From Lachnospiraceae bacterium (GTDB lineage: Bacteria > Bacillota > Clostridia > Lachnospirales > Lachnospiraceae): a stretch of DNA of 20,841 nt. The notes beneath the pieces were generated by a model, which did not search any database, was not told where the DNA came from, and worked only from the letters and a program-made list of their open reading frames with translations. The stretch covers positions 1 through 20,841 of the forward strand of contig CAAEMT010000008.1 of NCBI GenBank assembly GCA_900757145.1, written 5' to 3'. Both the position numbers and the translations under genes were made by a program. Positions 1 to 7,963 of this stretch are shown here, one piece after another. Each line of letters starts with the position of its first letter. The stretch's first letter is position 1.

Positions 1-1779
1 TACTGTATTCTGTCCTGAAGCAATCTGCTGTTTCGCCTGTGAAAGCTGCTTTTTCGCCTGTCGAAGCTGCTTCTTTGTCGCAGTAAGCTGTGTCCTTCCT
101 GATGCGATCGCCGTCTTTCCCTCTGTAATCGCAGCCATCTGCTTCGGCATCTCATCAATTGACTTCTGGAGCTTAGCAAGCCCCTCATCAAGCTGAAGCT
201 TCTGTGAGACAAGCCCAGACTTTACAGTGTCAATACTCTCAGTCATCTGGATAAAACCTTCTGATATATTAACACCCAGCGCAGAAAGCGCAGCTATCGC
301 CTGTACCTTTGCGCCCTCGTACTTCGCCTTTTCTGCCTGTTTTTCTATAAGTTCAGCCTGAAGCTTCGCAAGGGCCGCATCTGTACTTACATCTCCTGCG
401 CTCATATCTCCTGTCGCTGATCCGATAACTTCCTGCGAAAGTATATCAAGTGTCCCGTCCGATCCGTAATGTTCACCTGCTCCTTCTAAAGTATTTTCTG
501 CATTTCCGGCGTTTACTCCGTCCACAAGCGGGTAGTCTCCCTGCGCATCAGACATTTGTGCTTCGTCTATGACAATCTCAGCATCCCCTGCCGCAAAACT
601 CTCCGCCGCGTCTGATGCCTGCGTCAATGTTTCATCATTTTCAGACAGTGAGACCTCACCCTCAGCTAGATCACCGCTCTCAGGAAGCACCGTATCACTT
701 TCTGTTTCCGGTGTCCCTGTCTGACCGCCGAGCTGTCTGATCTGCTCCTCCAAAACTGAAATCTCAATTTCCAGTTTTGCAATAGCTGCCTCAAGAGCCC
801 CTATCTGAGTCGGTGCTGTTTCTAACTGATTAATCGCTGTTTTAAGCTGCTCCTGCTGCATACTAAGCAGCTCCTTCTGGGCAGGAAGCTGCAGCAGCGC
901 TGTTTCTGCCTCCAGCAGCTCCTTCTCCTTTGCATCAAGCTCTGATTCTGATGTCTCGATCTGAGACAGCCCGGCATCTGCCTGCGCCATCTTCTGGTCA
1001 ATCTGCAGCTGTCCAGTGATCATTTTCGCCGTGCCTGCATCTAACTGCCCTTTTGCAGAAGAAGTCTGACCTGCAAGCTGGCTTTGCCCATCCGAAAGTT
1101 TTTGCTGTCCATCCTCTATTTCCTGCTGTGCCGCTTCAAGCTCTGACTGAGCCTCTGTAAACTGATCATCAAGCGCCTTTCTTATTTTTTCATTGACATC
1201 CCTGATCTTATCCTCTCTTAAAAGTACCTGTACCTGTTCCTCAATCGTACCTGACGCACTCACAGATGCCACACCCTCAATACTCTCAAGCTCCGGAAGT
1301 ACCTCATTATTTACAAGATCCGTCAGCTCGCTCTGCGACAGTTCTCCGGCTTCCATCGCAGCTACCATAACGGGAAGCATGTCTGGGTTCATCTTCATGA
1401 TGACCGGACTTCCGATCGAATCATCCCAGTAGCTCTCGATCTGGTCGAGACTCTCTCTCATTTCAATCGTCGCTGCATCCATATTTGCCGACTGTGAAAA
1501 CTCAAGAACCACTATCGAGATATTTTCACTGGAAACAGAATTTATATTTTCGATATTACTCGTTGTCGCCATAGCCTGCTCAACAGGTCTTGTGACAACT
1601 GTCTCTACCTCCTCCGGGCTTGCCCCCGGATATGTCGTATAGACAACTGCATACGGCAGCGTCATGTCAGGCAGCAGGTCCGTCTGCATATCCGTAAATG
1701 ACACGTAGCCCAAAAGCAGGATCAAAACAATTCCTACGATTACCGTATACGGTCTTTTTACACTGTATCGTGATAACAT
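1..1779 (-). CDS. RND/HAE1-family efflux permease, N-terminal part (cut by window edge)
   Basis: The reading frame is open from an ATG at 1779 to the left edge (593 codons, no stop), so the C-terminus is missing. The N-terminus has a hydrophobic helix at residues 11-28, then the RND porter signature (LLPDMTLP, TTYPGASPEEVE at about 48-59, RPVEQAM) seen in AcrB/MexB-type proton-driven exporters. After the first porter subdomain, from about residue 205 to the window edge, the sequence becomes Gln/Ala/Leu/Glu/Lys-rich heptads with repeated DGQxxL/SGxxQL units, including an acidic low-complexity stretch around 370-470. This resembles the coiled coils of YhgE/Pip-type proteins. A GGGAGG site lies 7 nt upstream of the start and a promoter lies just beyond it. 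Family knowledge: RND proteins use proton motive force to move lipids or drugs across the membrane; the substrate here is unknown. Clostridial relatives often carry such insertions. Confidence 0.85.
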   Translation of the reverse strand, partial: MLSRYSVKRPYTVIVGIVLILLLGYVSFTDMQTDLLPDMTLPYAVVYTTYPGASPEEVETVVTRPVEQAMATTSNIENINSVSSENISIVVLEFSQSANMDAATIEMRESLDQIESYWDDSIGSPVIMKMNPDMLPVMVAAMEAGELSQSELTDLVNNEVLPELESIEGVASVSASGTIEEQVQVLLREDKIRDVNEKIRKALDDQFTEAQSELEAAQQEIEDGQQKLSDGQSQLAGQTSSAKGQLDAGTAKMITGQLQIDQKMAQADAGLSQIETSESELDAKEKELLEAETALLQLPAQKELLSMQQEQLKTAINQLETAPTQIGALEAAIAKLEIEISVLEEQIRQLGGQTGTPETESDTVLPESGDLAEGEVSLSENDETLTQASDAAESFAAGDAEIVIDEAQMSDAQGDYPLVDGVNAGNAENTLEGAGEHYGSDGTLDILSQEVIGSATGDMSAGDVSTDAALAKLQAELIEKQAEKAKYEGAKVQAIAALSALGVNISEGFIQMTESIDTVKSGLVSQKLQLDEGLAKLQKSIDEMPKQMAAITEGKTAIASGRTQLTATKKQLRQAKKQLSQAKQQIASGQNTV

Positions 1780-1814
1780 ATAATCCTCCCGTTATGATGT
1801 ATTAAATATGCTTT

Positions 1815-1844
1815 ATTATCCTACTGCAATCTTCTATAAGTCAA
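1815..1844 (-). promoter_or_regulatory. Sigma-A-type promoter of the RND permease gene
   Basis: On the minus strand there is TTGACT (1839-1844), an 18-nt spacer and GATAAT (1815-1820). This would start transcription near 1808, giving a leader of about 28 nt with the GGGAGG ribosome site. Both boxes match consensus at five of six bases. The spacing and position support the 1779 start codon and an independent transcription unit that diverges from the DUF4430 gene. Confidence 0.65.
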
Positions 1845-1961
1845 GAACAGATAAGCAGTTTATAGTTTTTTTATATATTGTCGCTATTTCCAAAACAGTT
1901 GCTTTTTTGACTAAAATAGTGTAAAGTGTGACAGAGAAAACAGACAGAAAGGAAAACCAAT

Positions 1962-2369
1962 ATGACTACAGAAAAGAAGAATACGAAAAAAATCATTTTT
2001 GCCCTTGCGGCGCTTGCAGCTGTCATTGTTGTCCTGTTTGCCGTGTACTATTTCACAAAAGATAAAACGACAGCGGGCGGCAAAACGATTGTTGTAGAAG
2101 TCGTACATAAGAACGGTAAATCCGCTTCCTTTGAATATACGACTGAAAAAGAATACCTCGGTGAAGTATTGACAGCGGAAAAACTTGTAGATGGAGAAAA
2201 CGGAGAATACGGTATGTTTATCACTACTGTAGACGGCGAAACCGCAGATGATTCCAATCAGGAATGGTGGTGCATCACAAAAGGCGGCGAACAGCTGAAT
2301 ACTTCTGCCGACAAAACTCCAATCGCAGACGGAGATAAATTCGAACTGACTCTTACCATCGGATATTGA
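1962..2369 (+). CDS. Membrane-anchored DUF4430 domain protein
   Basis: 135 residues. Residues 1-10 are Lys/Asn/Thr-rich, 11-31 form one hydrophobic segment (FALAALAAVIVVLFAVYYF), and the rest is a small beta-rich extracytoplasmic domain. The domain has the DUF4430 pattern: an early strand (TIVVEVVHKNGKS), a mid region starting YLGEVL, and the aromatic WWCITKGGE motif at about 101-109. DUF4430 is related to the C-terminal beta domain of transcobalamin and intrinsic factor. The segment reads as an uncleaved signal anchor, because I see no lipobox Cys. AGGAAA lies upstream of the ATG. The ECF S-component gene follows after 37 nt, so a role as a surface ligand-binding partner of that transporter is likely. 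The ligand is not shown by the sequence; a cobamide is only a guess from family resemblance. Confidence 0.85.
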   Translation: MTTEKKNTKKIIFALAALAAVIVVLFAVYYFTKDKTTAGGKTIVVEVVHKNGKSASFEYTTEKEYLGEVLTAEKLVDGENGEYGMFITTVDGETADDSNQEWWCITKGGEQLNTSADKTPIADGDKFELTLTIGY

Positions 2370-2406
2370 TTTTAAAATATCTAAAACAATATATGGAGGA
2401 ACTGCC

Positions 2407-2955
2407 ATGAAACAGGCACAGAATACAAAAAGAATCATGTATATCGTGACAATGGGACTGCTCAGTGCGATCCTGCTGATCGGACAGCTTGGAATGGCGT
2501 TTCTCCCTAATATTGAACCTGTAACGTTTCTTATCATCATCTATACACTTGTTTATAAAAAACGCGTATTTCCTATCATTTATTCTTTTGTGCTTCTTGA
2601 AGGACTCATCTTTGGCTTTGGAATCTGGTGGGTAAGTTACCTGTATATCTGGACTATTCTTGCGCTGATCGTACTGCTCCTGAAAAAGACAGATTCCGCA
2701 GTACTCTGGGCGGTGATTGCCGGCGCATTCGGACTTTGCTTCGGCGCTCTGTGCGCAATTCCCTATCTAATCTCCGGAGGTTTGGGTGCTGCAATATCAT
2801 ACTGGCTAGCAGGAATTCCTTACGACATTCTTCACTGTGCAGGCAATTTTGCAATTACACTTGTTCTTTATCATCCGGTTCTGTCTCTGCTAAAAAAGCT
2901 GTATGCTTCACAGCTAAGCGGACTTCAAAACATTCAAAACACAGTGCAGCAATAA
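2407..2955 (+). CDS. ECF transporter S component (substrate-specific membrane subunit)
   Basis: 182 residues with five to six hydrophobic segments (about 10-32, 37-52, 53-70, 71-92, 98-120, 134-160) and short loops, typical in size and hydropathy of S components of energy-coupling factor importers. No EcfA or EcfT gene is nearby, so it should be group II and share an ATPase/T module encoded elsewhere. GGAGG sits 6 nt before the ATG. It lies between a DUF4430 gene and a TIM-barrel gene, all in the same direction with gaps of 37 and 47 nt, which suggests one operon. Substrate unknown: no riboswitch is visible in the 170 nt before the operon. The C-terminal tail (about 163-182) is polar and probably cytoplasmic. 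Confidence 0.8.
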   Translation: MKQAQNTKRIMYIVTMGLLSAILLIGQLGMAFLPNIEPVTFLIIIYTLVYKKRVFPIIYSFVLLEGLIFGFGIWWVSYLYIWTILALIVLLLKKTDSAVLWAVIAGAFGLCFGALCAIPYLISGGLGAAISYWLAGIPYDILHCAGNFAITLVLYHPVLSLLKKLYASQLSGLQNIQNTVQQ

Positions 2956-3002
2956 AAAATCATGTATATCTACAAATCCAGGAAACATCAAAGGAAAACA
3001 AT

Positions 3003-3977
3003 ATGAAAAAACTGATTAATATCACAAATTACCGCGATGATCTGTTACGTTATCAAAACGCAGATGACATAAATGATATGACAAAGAAATATGGTCTGGA
3101 CGGACTGGAGGTTATGCCTTCATCTAAAGAACAACCATATCGCTTCCTTGACGGACAGGTGGTCGGCGTACATATGTGCTGTCAGCCTGACTGGCTCGAC
3201 CTATGGAACAATGATATGGACGCCCTAAATCGAGAATATGGCTCCCCTGATGTATGGAAGTCAGTTTTTCATGGAAATACCCGTGATGTCCTGCTGCAGA
3301 ATGCCCGCGAAGATTTGGAATATGCACGCACACATCAGGCGCAATACGTTGTTTTTCATATCTGCAATGTGCGCACAACGGATATCCTTACAAATGAATT
3401 TTCTTATTCAGATAAGGATGTAATCCTTGCTTCTGCACAGCTAATCAACGAACTGCTTTCCGACTATACAGACACCCCCTTTTATTTTCTAATGGAAAAT
3501 CTCTGGTGGCCCGGACTTCGCATGACAGACCCTGCGCTTACGAAGCTGCTTTTAGACCTGGTAGAGTACCCCAAAAAGGGGATCATGCTTGATCTCGGTC
3601 ATTTTCTTCACACAAACAACAGCATCCGTACTCAATCTGAAGGCGTTGCATACATCCGCCAGATGCTCTTGGCACACCGCGAACTTCTTTCTTTTATAAA
3701 AGGCGTTCACCTTCATCAAACGCTCTCTGGCGAATACGTGGAAAACTATCTGCGCAGCCATCCTTATGTGCCGTCCGACTACAACGAACGCTTTATGAAA
3801 TCTATGTATCACGTACTTGCGATCGACAGCCATGAACCATTTACCGATCCTGCCATCCGTGACATTATCTCAGAAATATCTCCAGAATTTCTGACATTGG
3901 AATTCATTTCCCGCGACCGCAGCGAGCATGAGGACAAGATTAGAGAACAGATAGATGCGCTTAAAGGGCTTTGTTAA
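3003..3977 (+). CDS. TIM-barrel protein, AP endonuclease 2/xylose-isomerase-like superfamily
   Basis: 324 residues. The frame is open further upstream to an ATG at 2628, but that stretch overlaps the S-component gene. I choose the ATG at 3003, preceded by AAAGGA and with a typical start MKKLINITNY. The fold signature is of the sugar-phosphate isomerase/epimerase type: GLEVMP at 34-39, VVFHI at 116-120, MENLWWPG with E165, MLDLGHF with D197 and H200, GVHLHQ with H236/H238, and LTLEF with E300. These acidic and His residues at strand ends form the usual divalent metal site, so it is probably an active enzyme. The reaction (isomerase, epimerase, aldolase or hydrolase) cannot be read from sequence. 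Its position after DUF4430 and ECF-S genes suggests it processes the imported compound or a sugar attached to it. Confidence 0.75.
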   Translation: MKKLINITNYRDDLLRYQNADDINDMTKKYGLDGLEVMPSSKEQPYRFLDGQVVGVHMCCQPDWLDLWNNDMDALNREYGSPDVWKSVFHGNTRDVLLQNAREDLEYARTHQAQYVVFHICNVRTTDILTNEFSYSDKDVILASAQLINELLSDYTDTPFYFLMENLWWPGLRMTDPALTKLLLDLVEYPKKGIMLDLGHFLHTNNSIRTQSEGVAYIRQMLLAHRELLSFIKGVHLHQTLSGEYVENYLRSHPYVPSDYNERFMKSMYHVLAIDSHEPFTDPAIRDIISEISPEFLTLEFISRDRSEHEDKIREQIDALKGLC

Positions 3978-3991
3978 GGCAGAGTCATAAA

Positions 3992-4019
3992 TGACAGCCA
4001 TAATGGTATGATATTGTCA
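3992..4019. repeat. Imperfect inverted repeat between convergent genes
   Basis: TGACA (3992-3996) and TGTCA (4015-4019) flank CATA (3999-4002) and TATG (4007-4010), with an ATGG loop. An outer GGCAG (3978-3982) can pair with CTGCC (4020-4024) across a 9-nt bulge. It sits just after the TIM-barrel stop and before the stop of the convergent DUF2284 gene. It could be a weak transcript end, but no T-tract follows, so function is uncertain. Confidence 0.3.
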
Positions 4020-4052
4020 CTGCCTGGGTATTTAAGTATACGCACTTATAAA

Positions 4053-4616
4053 TCACCGCATTTTCGGCAGCAGCAGCCCGCCCACCAGCACAAAATGGTG
4101 CGGCAGTTTTCCCTCTTCTATCCATTCGAGATGCTGTCCCATCAATTTGCTAATCGTCAGACCGACATTTCCGCCGAGCGATTCGATCGAATAGCGCATA
4201 GCGTCAGGATATCTGCAGAGCTTTCCCTCTGTGCGCAGACAGCCGTTTGGACAGCGGCTGCAGCTTCCGGCAGAAAGACTTACGCTGCCCGAATATTCCA
4301 GCTCTCTTTGAAACAGAATATCGCTGATTTTCTGTTTTTCTCGATGCAGAATCGGATCGATCAATCTTTGCAGTTCGTCCGGCGTATACGTTTTTTTCGT
4401 GTAAGACGGATCGAACACGATCTTCACAGCCAAAAGCTGTAATACTTCGTATTTTTTCCAATACTGTTCCACATCAAAATCATACGGCGGACACGCCCAT
4501 ATACGCCCATAATTTCCGCATTTTTTACATGCTTCTAAAAAACCTGATATATCTGTATAATTCTCCAAATATTCTGATACTGATATGCTTTTTTCATACG
4601 TCAAAGTCGTGTACAT
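4053..4616 (-). CDS. DUF2284 Cys-rich, predicted metal-binding protein
   Basis: 187 residues. Two Cys clusters match DUF2284: C30-x2-C33-GNYG then W40-A-C42-PPY, and AGSC119-SRC122-PNGC126 with C134-RYP, followed by YSIESLGGNVG. Seven conserved Cys suggest an Fe-S cluster or zinc site. The protein has no signal or membrane segment. The family is common in anaerobes and is described only as putative metal-binding. AGAGGG lies upstream of the ATG. The gene is alone on its strand between a convergent neighbour and the hemerythrin terminator. Its leader contains a hairpin-forming dispersed repeat copy (4660-4698). Function unknown. Confidence 0.85.
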   Translation of the reverse strand: MYTTLTYEKSISVSEYLENYTDISGFLEACKKCGNYGRIWACPPYDFDVEQYWKKYEVLQLLAVKIVFDPSYTKKTYTPDELQRLIDPILHREKQKISDILFQRELEYSGSVSLSAGSCSRCPNGCLRTEGKLCRYPDAMRYSIESLGGNVGLTISKLMGQHLEWIEEGKLPHHFVLVGGLLLPKMR

Positions 4617-4659
4617 AATTCCCTCTTCTTCTGCAAAATAATATATACTTCTTTATCAT

Positions 4660-4697
4660 GGAAAGGCTTTCGTGCATCAGCGCTACAAGGTCTTTCC
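4660..4697 (-). repeat. Hairpin in the leader of the DUF2284 gene
   Basis: GGAAAG (4660-4665) pairs with CTTTCC (4692-4697), enclosing 26 nt that contain the palindrome AGCGCT. It lies about 45 nt upstream of the DUF2284 start codon. No T-run follows, so it is not an obvious terminator. Most of it is one copy of a dispersed repeat found again at 12014-12045. Confidence 0.4.
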
Positions 4698-4698
4698 T
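4667..4698 (-). repeat. Dispersed 32-nt repeat, copy A
   Basis: Read on the minus strand, this segment starts AGGAAAGACCTTGT and ends GATGCACGAAAG. It matches 12014-12045 on the plus strand at 28 of 32 positions with no gap. Both copies are intergenic and beside inverted repeats. Confidence 0.6.
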
Positions 4699-4741
4699 GT
4701 GAAACAAAAAACATTTTACCCCAACGCTTGACAAAGAGCCA

Positions 4742-4787
4742 AAAAAGCTCTGGTCGAAACTTATCCAAGTCCCAACCAGAGCTTTTT
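4742..4787 (-). terminator. Rho-independent terminator after bacteriohemerythrin
   Basis: AAAAAGCTCTGGT (4742-4754) pairs perfectly with ACCAGAGCTTTTT (4775-4787), a 13-bp stem with a 20-nt loop. The T-run lies at the downstream end for minus-strand transcription. It begins 9 nt past the hemerythrin stop and marks the end of the long minus-strand operon. The A-run on the other side would let it work in both directions. Confidence 0.85.
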
Positions 4788-4795
4788 AATCCTTA

Positions 4796-5200
4796 TTACT
4801 GTGCTTTAATATAATCTGCAACCGCCTTGTCCCACTTCTGAATGTGGTTTACCAACCAGTCTGTGATATTTTTATTCACTGCAGTTACGAATGCTTCACT
4901 CGGACCTTCTTCCTCCTCAAGCATCTCACGCAGTTCTCCAACTGACTTTTTGAATTCTTCATGCTTTGCATGATGAGCGTCAAGCTGATCGTATCCGACT
5001 TCTTTCTGAAGTTTCTCCTCGTCTGTGAAGTGATACTCTGTGTAGTCCATCAGGAAATCAAGCGTCTTGATCGCTGTCATTTTCTCAGTTCCCTGCTCGC
5101 AGCTCTCTACCAGCTTATTCACACGGCTGATCAGCTCTTTGTGCTCGCCATCGATCAGCTCATTCCCTGTGTACAAACTCTCGTCAAATACAATTTTCAT
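4796..5200 (-). CDS. Bacteriohemerythrin (di-iron oxygen-binding protein)
   Basis: 134 residues, the usual length of single-domain bacterial hemerythrins. All seven iron ligands are visible: H20 (IDGEH), H57 and E61 (HFTDE), H76 and H80 (HHAKH), H119 and D124 (HIQKWD). The spacing matches the four-helix hemerythrin family. No signal peptide, so it is cytoplasmic. Family members bind O2 reversibly; in anaerobes a role in oxygen scavenging or sensing is likely. GGGAGG precedes the ATG. It starts 21 nt after the S1 protein gene and is last in the operon. The upstream ispH product has an oxygen-sensitive Fe-S cluster, which makes co-expression plausible. Confidence 0.93.
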   Translation of the reverse strand: MKIVFDESLYTGNELIDGEHKELISRVNKLVESCEQGTEKMTAIKTLDFLMDYTEYHFTDEEKLQKEVGYDQLDAHHAKHEEFKKSVGELREMLEEEEGPSEAFVTAVNKNITDWLVNHIQKWDKAVADYIKAQ

Positions 5201-5221
5201 ATCTTTAACCTCCCGTACAGA

Positions 5222-6319
5222 TTATTCAGCATCTGTCTCCTCATAAACCGTCTCAGCAGTATCTGCAACTGCTTCAAGCGCTTTCATGCTGAGGCTGATC
5301 TTTCTGTCCTCACCGTTAAAATCAACGACCTTTGCCTCGATCTCCTGACCTACGCTTAAGATGTCAGACGGCTTATCCACATGCTCATGTGAGATCTGAG
5401 AAACATGAAGCAGAGCGTCTACACCCGGCTCAAGCTCTACGAATGCACCAAAATCTGTCATTCTTGCAACTTTTCCGCTTACAACATTGCCTACTGCATA
5501 CTTATCAGCAGCTGTCAGCCACGGATTCTGATCCTCGAATTTCAAGCTGAGTGCAATCTTATCACCATTGATATCCTTGATCAGAACTGTAAGCTCATCG
5601 CCAACCTTAAATACTTTCTTCGGATTCTCAACATGTCCCCAAGACATCTCTGAGATATGAAGCAGACCGTCTGCTCCGCCAAGATCGATAAATGCACCGA
5701 AGTCTGTCACGTTCTTTACTACACCTGTAACTGTATCGCCTACTGCGATTCTCTCAAACAGCTCTTTCTGCATCTGAGCCTTCTTAGCTACGAGAAGCTG
5801 CTTGCGGTCACCGATGATTCTTCTTCTGCGCGGGTTGAACTCCGTGATAACAAACTCAATCTCCTGTCCTGCATACTTGTCGAGATTCTTCTCATAAGTA
5901 TCGGATACGAGACTTGCCGGAATAAATACTCTTGCCTCGTCAACAACTACGCTCAGACCACCTGTAAGCACCTGAGCAACCGGAGCTTTCAGGACTTCCT
6001 GTGTATTAAACGCTTCCTCAAGTCTCTTATTGCCTTTCTCAGCCGCAAGACGCTTGTAAGTAAGCAGTACCTGTCCGTCTCCGTCATTTACCTTCAGAAC
6101 CTTTGCTTCCATCGTGTCATTCACCTGTACGAGTGTGCGAAGGTCAACGTTAGCTTCATTTGTATATTCGCTTCTGGTAATAATACCGTCTGCCTTATAT
6201 CCAATGTTCAAGACGATCTCGTCTTCTTTGACATCAATGACAGTGCCTTCGACTACCTCTCCATTATGAATTGTTTTTAATGATTCTTCCAGCATTTGTT
6301 CAAAACTCATATCAGACAT
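5222..6319 (-). CDS. rpsA: Four-domain S1 RNA-binding protein (ribosomal protein S1-like)
   Basis: 365 residues with four S1 (OB-fold) domains at about 20-91, 107-176, 194-262 and 278-347. The last two carry the canonical VTDFGAF..GLLHISE and MTDFGAF..ALLHVSQ motifs; domains 1 and 2 are more divergent, as in Gram-positive S1 homologues. A short acidic tail ends the protein. It is shorter than six-domain proteobacterial S1 and likely helps mRNA binding by the 30S subunit. The start overlaps the ispH stop by 13 nt, and its ribosome site GAGGAGG lies inside the last ispH codons, so the two are translationally coupled. In some Clostridia ispH and rpsA are fused; here they are separate. Whether it is true S1 or an S1-like regulator is not settled. 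Confidence 0.88.
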   Translation of the reverse strand: MSDMSFEQMLEESLKTIHNGEVVEGTVIDVKEDEIVLNIGYKADGIITRSEYTNEANVDLRTLVQVNDTMEAKVLKVNDGDGQVLLTYKRLAAEKGNKRLEEAFNTQEVLKAPVAQVLTGGLSVVVDEARVFIPASLVSDTYEKNLDKYAGQEIEFVITEFNPRRRRIIGDRKQLLVAKKAQMQKELFERIAVGDTVTGVVKNVTDFGAFIDLGGADGLLHISEMSWGHVENPKKVFKVGDELTVLIKDINGDKIALSLKFEDQNPWLTAADKYAVGNVVSGKVARMTDFGAFVELEPGVDALLHVSQISHEHVDKPSDILSVGQEIEAKVVDFNGEDRKISLSMKALEAVADTAETVYEETDAE

Positions 6320-7155
6320 TGTTTTGAAACCTCCTCAATCAAATTATTTGGGGTCGATGCCCCTGCTGTAATACCTACGCAACCCCTGGATGGCAATAGC
6401 CGAATATCCAAATCTTTCAGTGTTTGTATATAGTAAGTATTTGCACATTCTTTTTGACAAATTTCATACAACTTGCGAGTGTTGGAGCTGTGACTTCCAC
6501 CGATCACGATCATACAGTCGGCTTTCGCCGCTATATCCCTCGCCTCAGACTGCCGCTCCTCCGTAGCACTACATATCGTATTCAAAATATCCACCTTATC
6601 ATAACGCATTTTAGAAATAATTTCAACTAATTTATCAAATTTCTTGTAATTAAATGTCGTCTGCGACACAATACATAAAGGGATGGCACAATTATGGGCA
6701 AAAGACTTTGCCTCCTCTTCAGTACCTATCACAGTCACTTTTTTACAGCACCAGCCTTTAATGCCTTCTACCTCCGGATGTCCGTCATTTCCTATAATTA
6801 CAACATCTGCACCGTTTTTGCTGTGCTCATAAACAATCTTGTGTATTTTTTTGACAAACGGACACGTTGCATCCACCACTTTTACGTTTCTGTTTTCAAG
6901 GATCTTATATACCCTCTCCGCCACTCCGTGCGAACGGATGATCACGGTCCCCTCTGAAACTGACGCAAGCTGTGCCTCATCCTCGATAATGCGGACTCCT
7001 TTTTCCTCAAGCTCTCGCACTACTTCTTCGTTGTGAATGATCGGTCCGTATGTATAGATCGGCTTCTGCCCCTCTTCGATCTGCCGATAGACCTGCTCCA
7101 CGGCACGTTTTACACCGAAGCAAAAGCCTGCCGTTTTTGCTACAATTACTTCCAT
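6307..7155 (-). CDS. ispH: 4-hydroxy-3-methylbut-2-enyl diphosphate reductase
   Basis: 282 residues, full length. IspH (LytB) does the last step of the MEP pathway, turning HMBPP into IPP and DMAPP with a [4Fe-4S] cluster. The three cluster Cys are C12 (GFCFGV), C98 (DATCPFV) and C195 (NTICSATEERQ). Substrate residues are seen at H41 (IHNEEV), H76 (RSHGV), H126 and E128 (GHPEVEG) and T167 (SQTTF). AAGGAGAAGAG precedes the ATG. It lies 81 nt after cmk and overlaps the S1 gene. Presence of ispH implies isoprenoids by the MEP route. Confidence 0.97.
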   Translation of the reverse strand: MEVIVAKTAGFCFGVKRAVEQVYRQIEEGQKPIYTYGPIIHNEEVVRELEEKGVRIIEDEAQLASVSEGTVIIRSHGVAERVYKILENRNVKVVDATCPFVKKIHKIVYEHSKNGADVVIIGNDGHPEVEGIKGWCCKKVTVIGTEEEAKSFAHNCAIPLCIVSQTTFNYKKFDKLVEIISKMRYDKVDILNTICSATEERQSEARDIAAKADCMIVIGGSHSSNTRKLYEICQKECANTYYIQTLKDLDIRLLPSRGCVGITAGASTPNNLIEEVSKQCLI

Positions 7156-7236
7156 CTCTTCTCCTTTTCCTGTATTCCCCGCGCAATTTACTTTTTACAA
7201 TCCCACTTTCTTCAAAAGCATTCTGTTTTGTATACG

Positions 7237-7902
7237 CTACATTCTCTCCCGCGCCAGTTTCAGGATATATTCTACCACTTCTTCGATCGTCATTTCTGAA
7301 GAATCCACAAGCACCGCGTCAGCCGCCTGACAAAGCGGAGCCGTCTCTCTGTGCATATCACGGTAATCGCGTTCCTCAATATCTTTCTCGATTTCTTCAA
7401 GGCTGCACTGTTCCCCGCGCTGTGTCTGTTCCAGATAGCGGCGCTTTGCCCTCGTATGTACGCTTGCAGTCAGATATATCTTAAGCTGTGCCTGCGGCAG
7501 AATAGCCGTCCCGATATCTCTTCCGTCCATCAAAACATTTTCACGTTTTGCCAGATCACGCTGGAGCTGTGTAAGCTTTGCCCGTACCTGAGGCTTTGCC
7601 GCTGCCGCGCTTGCCATACGGCTGACCTCCTCCGTGCGGATCAGTCCCGATACGTTTTCACCGTTTAAGTATACCTGCTGTTCTCCATTCTCATATCCGA
7701 TACTTACCTCAATCTTCCCAAGTGCGTCCTCCAGGGATTTCTCATTCTCCTCATCCGCACCCTGCCGCAGGATTCCTAATGCAATCGCACGATACATCGC
7801 CCCCGTATCTACATATACAAATTGAAGCTCTTTTGCGGCGCGCTTTGCGATTGTACTTTTTCCCGCTCCTGCCGGACCGTCTATTGCAATATTGAAACTC
7901 AT
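7237..7902 (-). CDS. cmk: (d)CMP kinase
   Basis: 221 residues, normal length. It phosphorylates CMP/dCMP with ATP. The P-loop GPAGAGKST is at 9-17, VDTGAMYRA at 31-39, the CMP-binding MDGRDIGT at 125-132, and the Arg-rich lid region RAKRRYLE plus RDYRDMHRE follows. GGAGGG lies 8 nt before the ATG. It is 61 nt downstream of the flavoprotein gene. The cmk-ispH-S1 order is common in Clostridia. Confidence 0.97.
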   Translation of the reverse strand: MSFNIAIDGPAGAGKSTIAKRAAKELQFVYVDTGAMYRAIALGILRQGADEENEKSLEDALGKIEVSIGYENGEQQVYLNGENVSGLIRTEEVSRMASAAAAKPQVRAKLTQLQRDLAKRENVLMDGRDIGTAILPQAQLKIYLTASVHTRAKRRYLEQTQRGEQCSLEEIEKDIEERDYRDMHRETAPLCQAADAVLVDSSEMTIEEVVEYILKLARERM

Positions 7903-7963
7903 TCTCTTTCCCTCCGATATTCTTTTTTATGCTGAAACATCCGCAGACAAAAATATCCCTTTC

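Noticed and set aside
1790..1961. Possible cobalamin riboswitch or clear promoter before the DUF4430 gene
   Set aside because: The gap is too short and AT-rich, with no conserved riboswitch core. A TTGACT at 1907-1912 has no -10 box at proper spacing.
1911..2540. 209-codon open frame on the minus strand
   Set aside because: It is antisense to the DUF4430 and S-component genes, both well supported; its sequence is a Phe/Ser/Cys-rich shadow of their codons.
2628..3002. In-frame upstream extension of the TIM-barrel gene to an ATG at 2628
   Set aside because: It overlaps the S-component gene almost completely, reads as low-quality shadow protein, and the ATG at 3003 has a ribosome site and the family-like N-terminus.
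5657..6280. 207-codon open frame on the plus strand
   Set aside because: Antisense to the S1-domain gene, Cys/Leu-rich shadow with no family resemblance.
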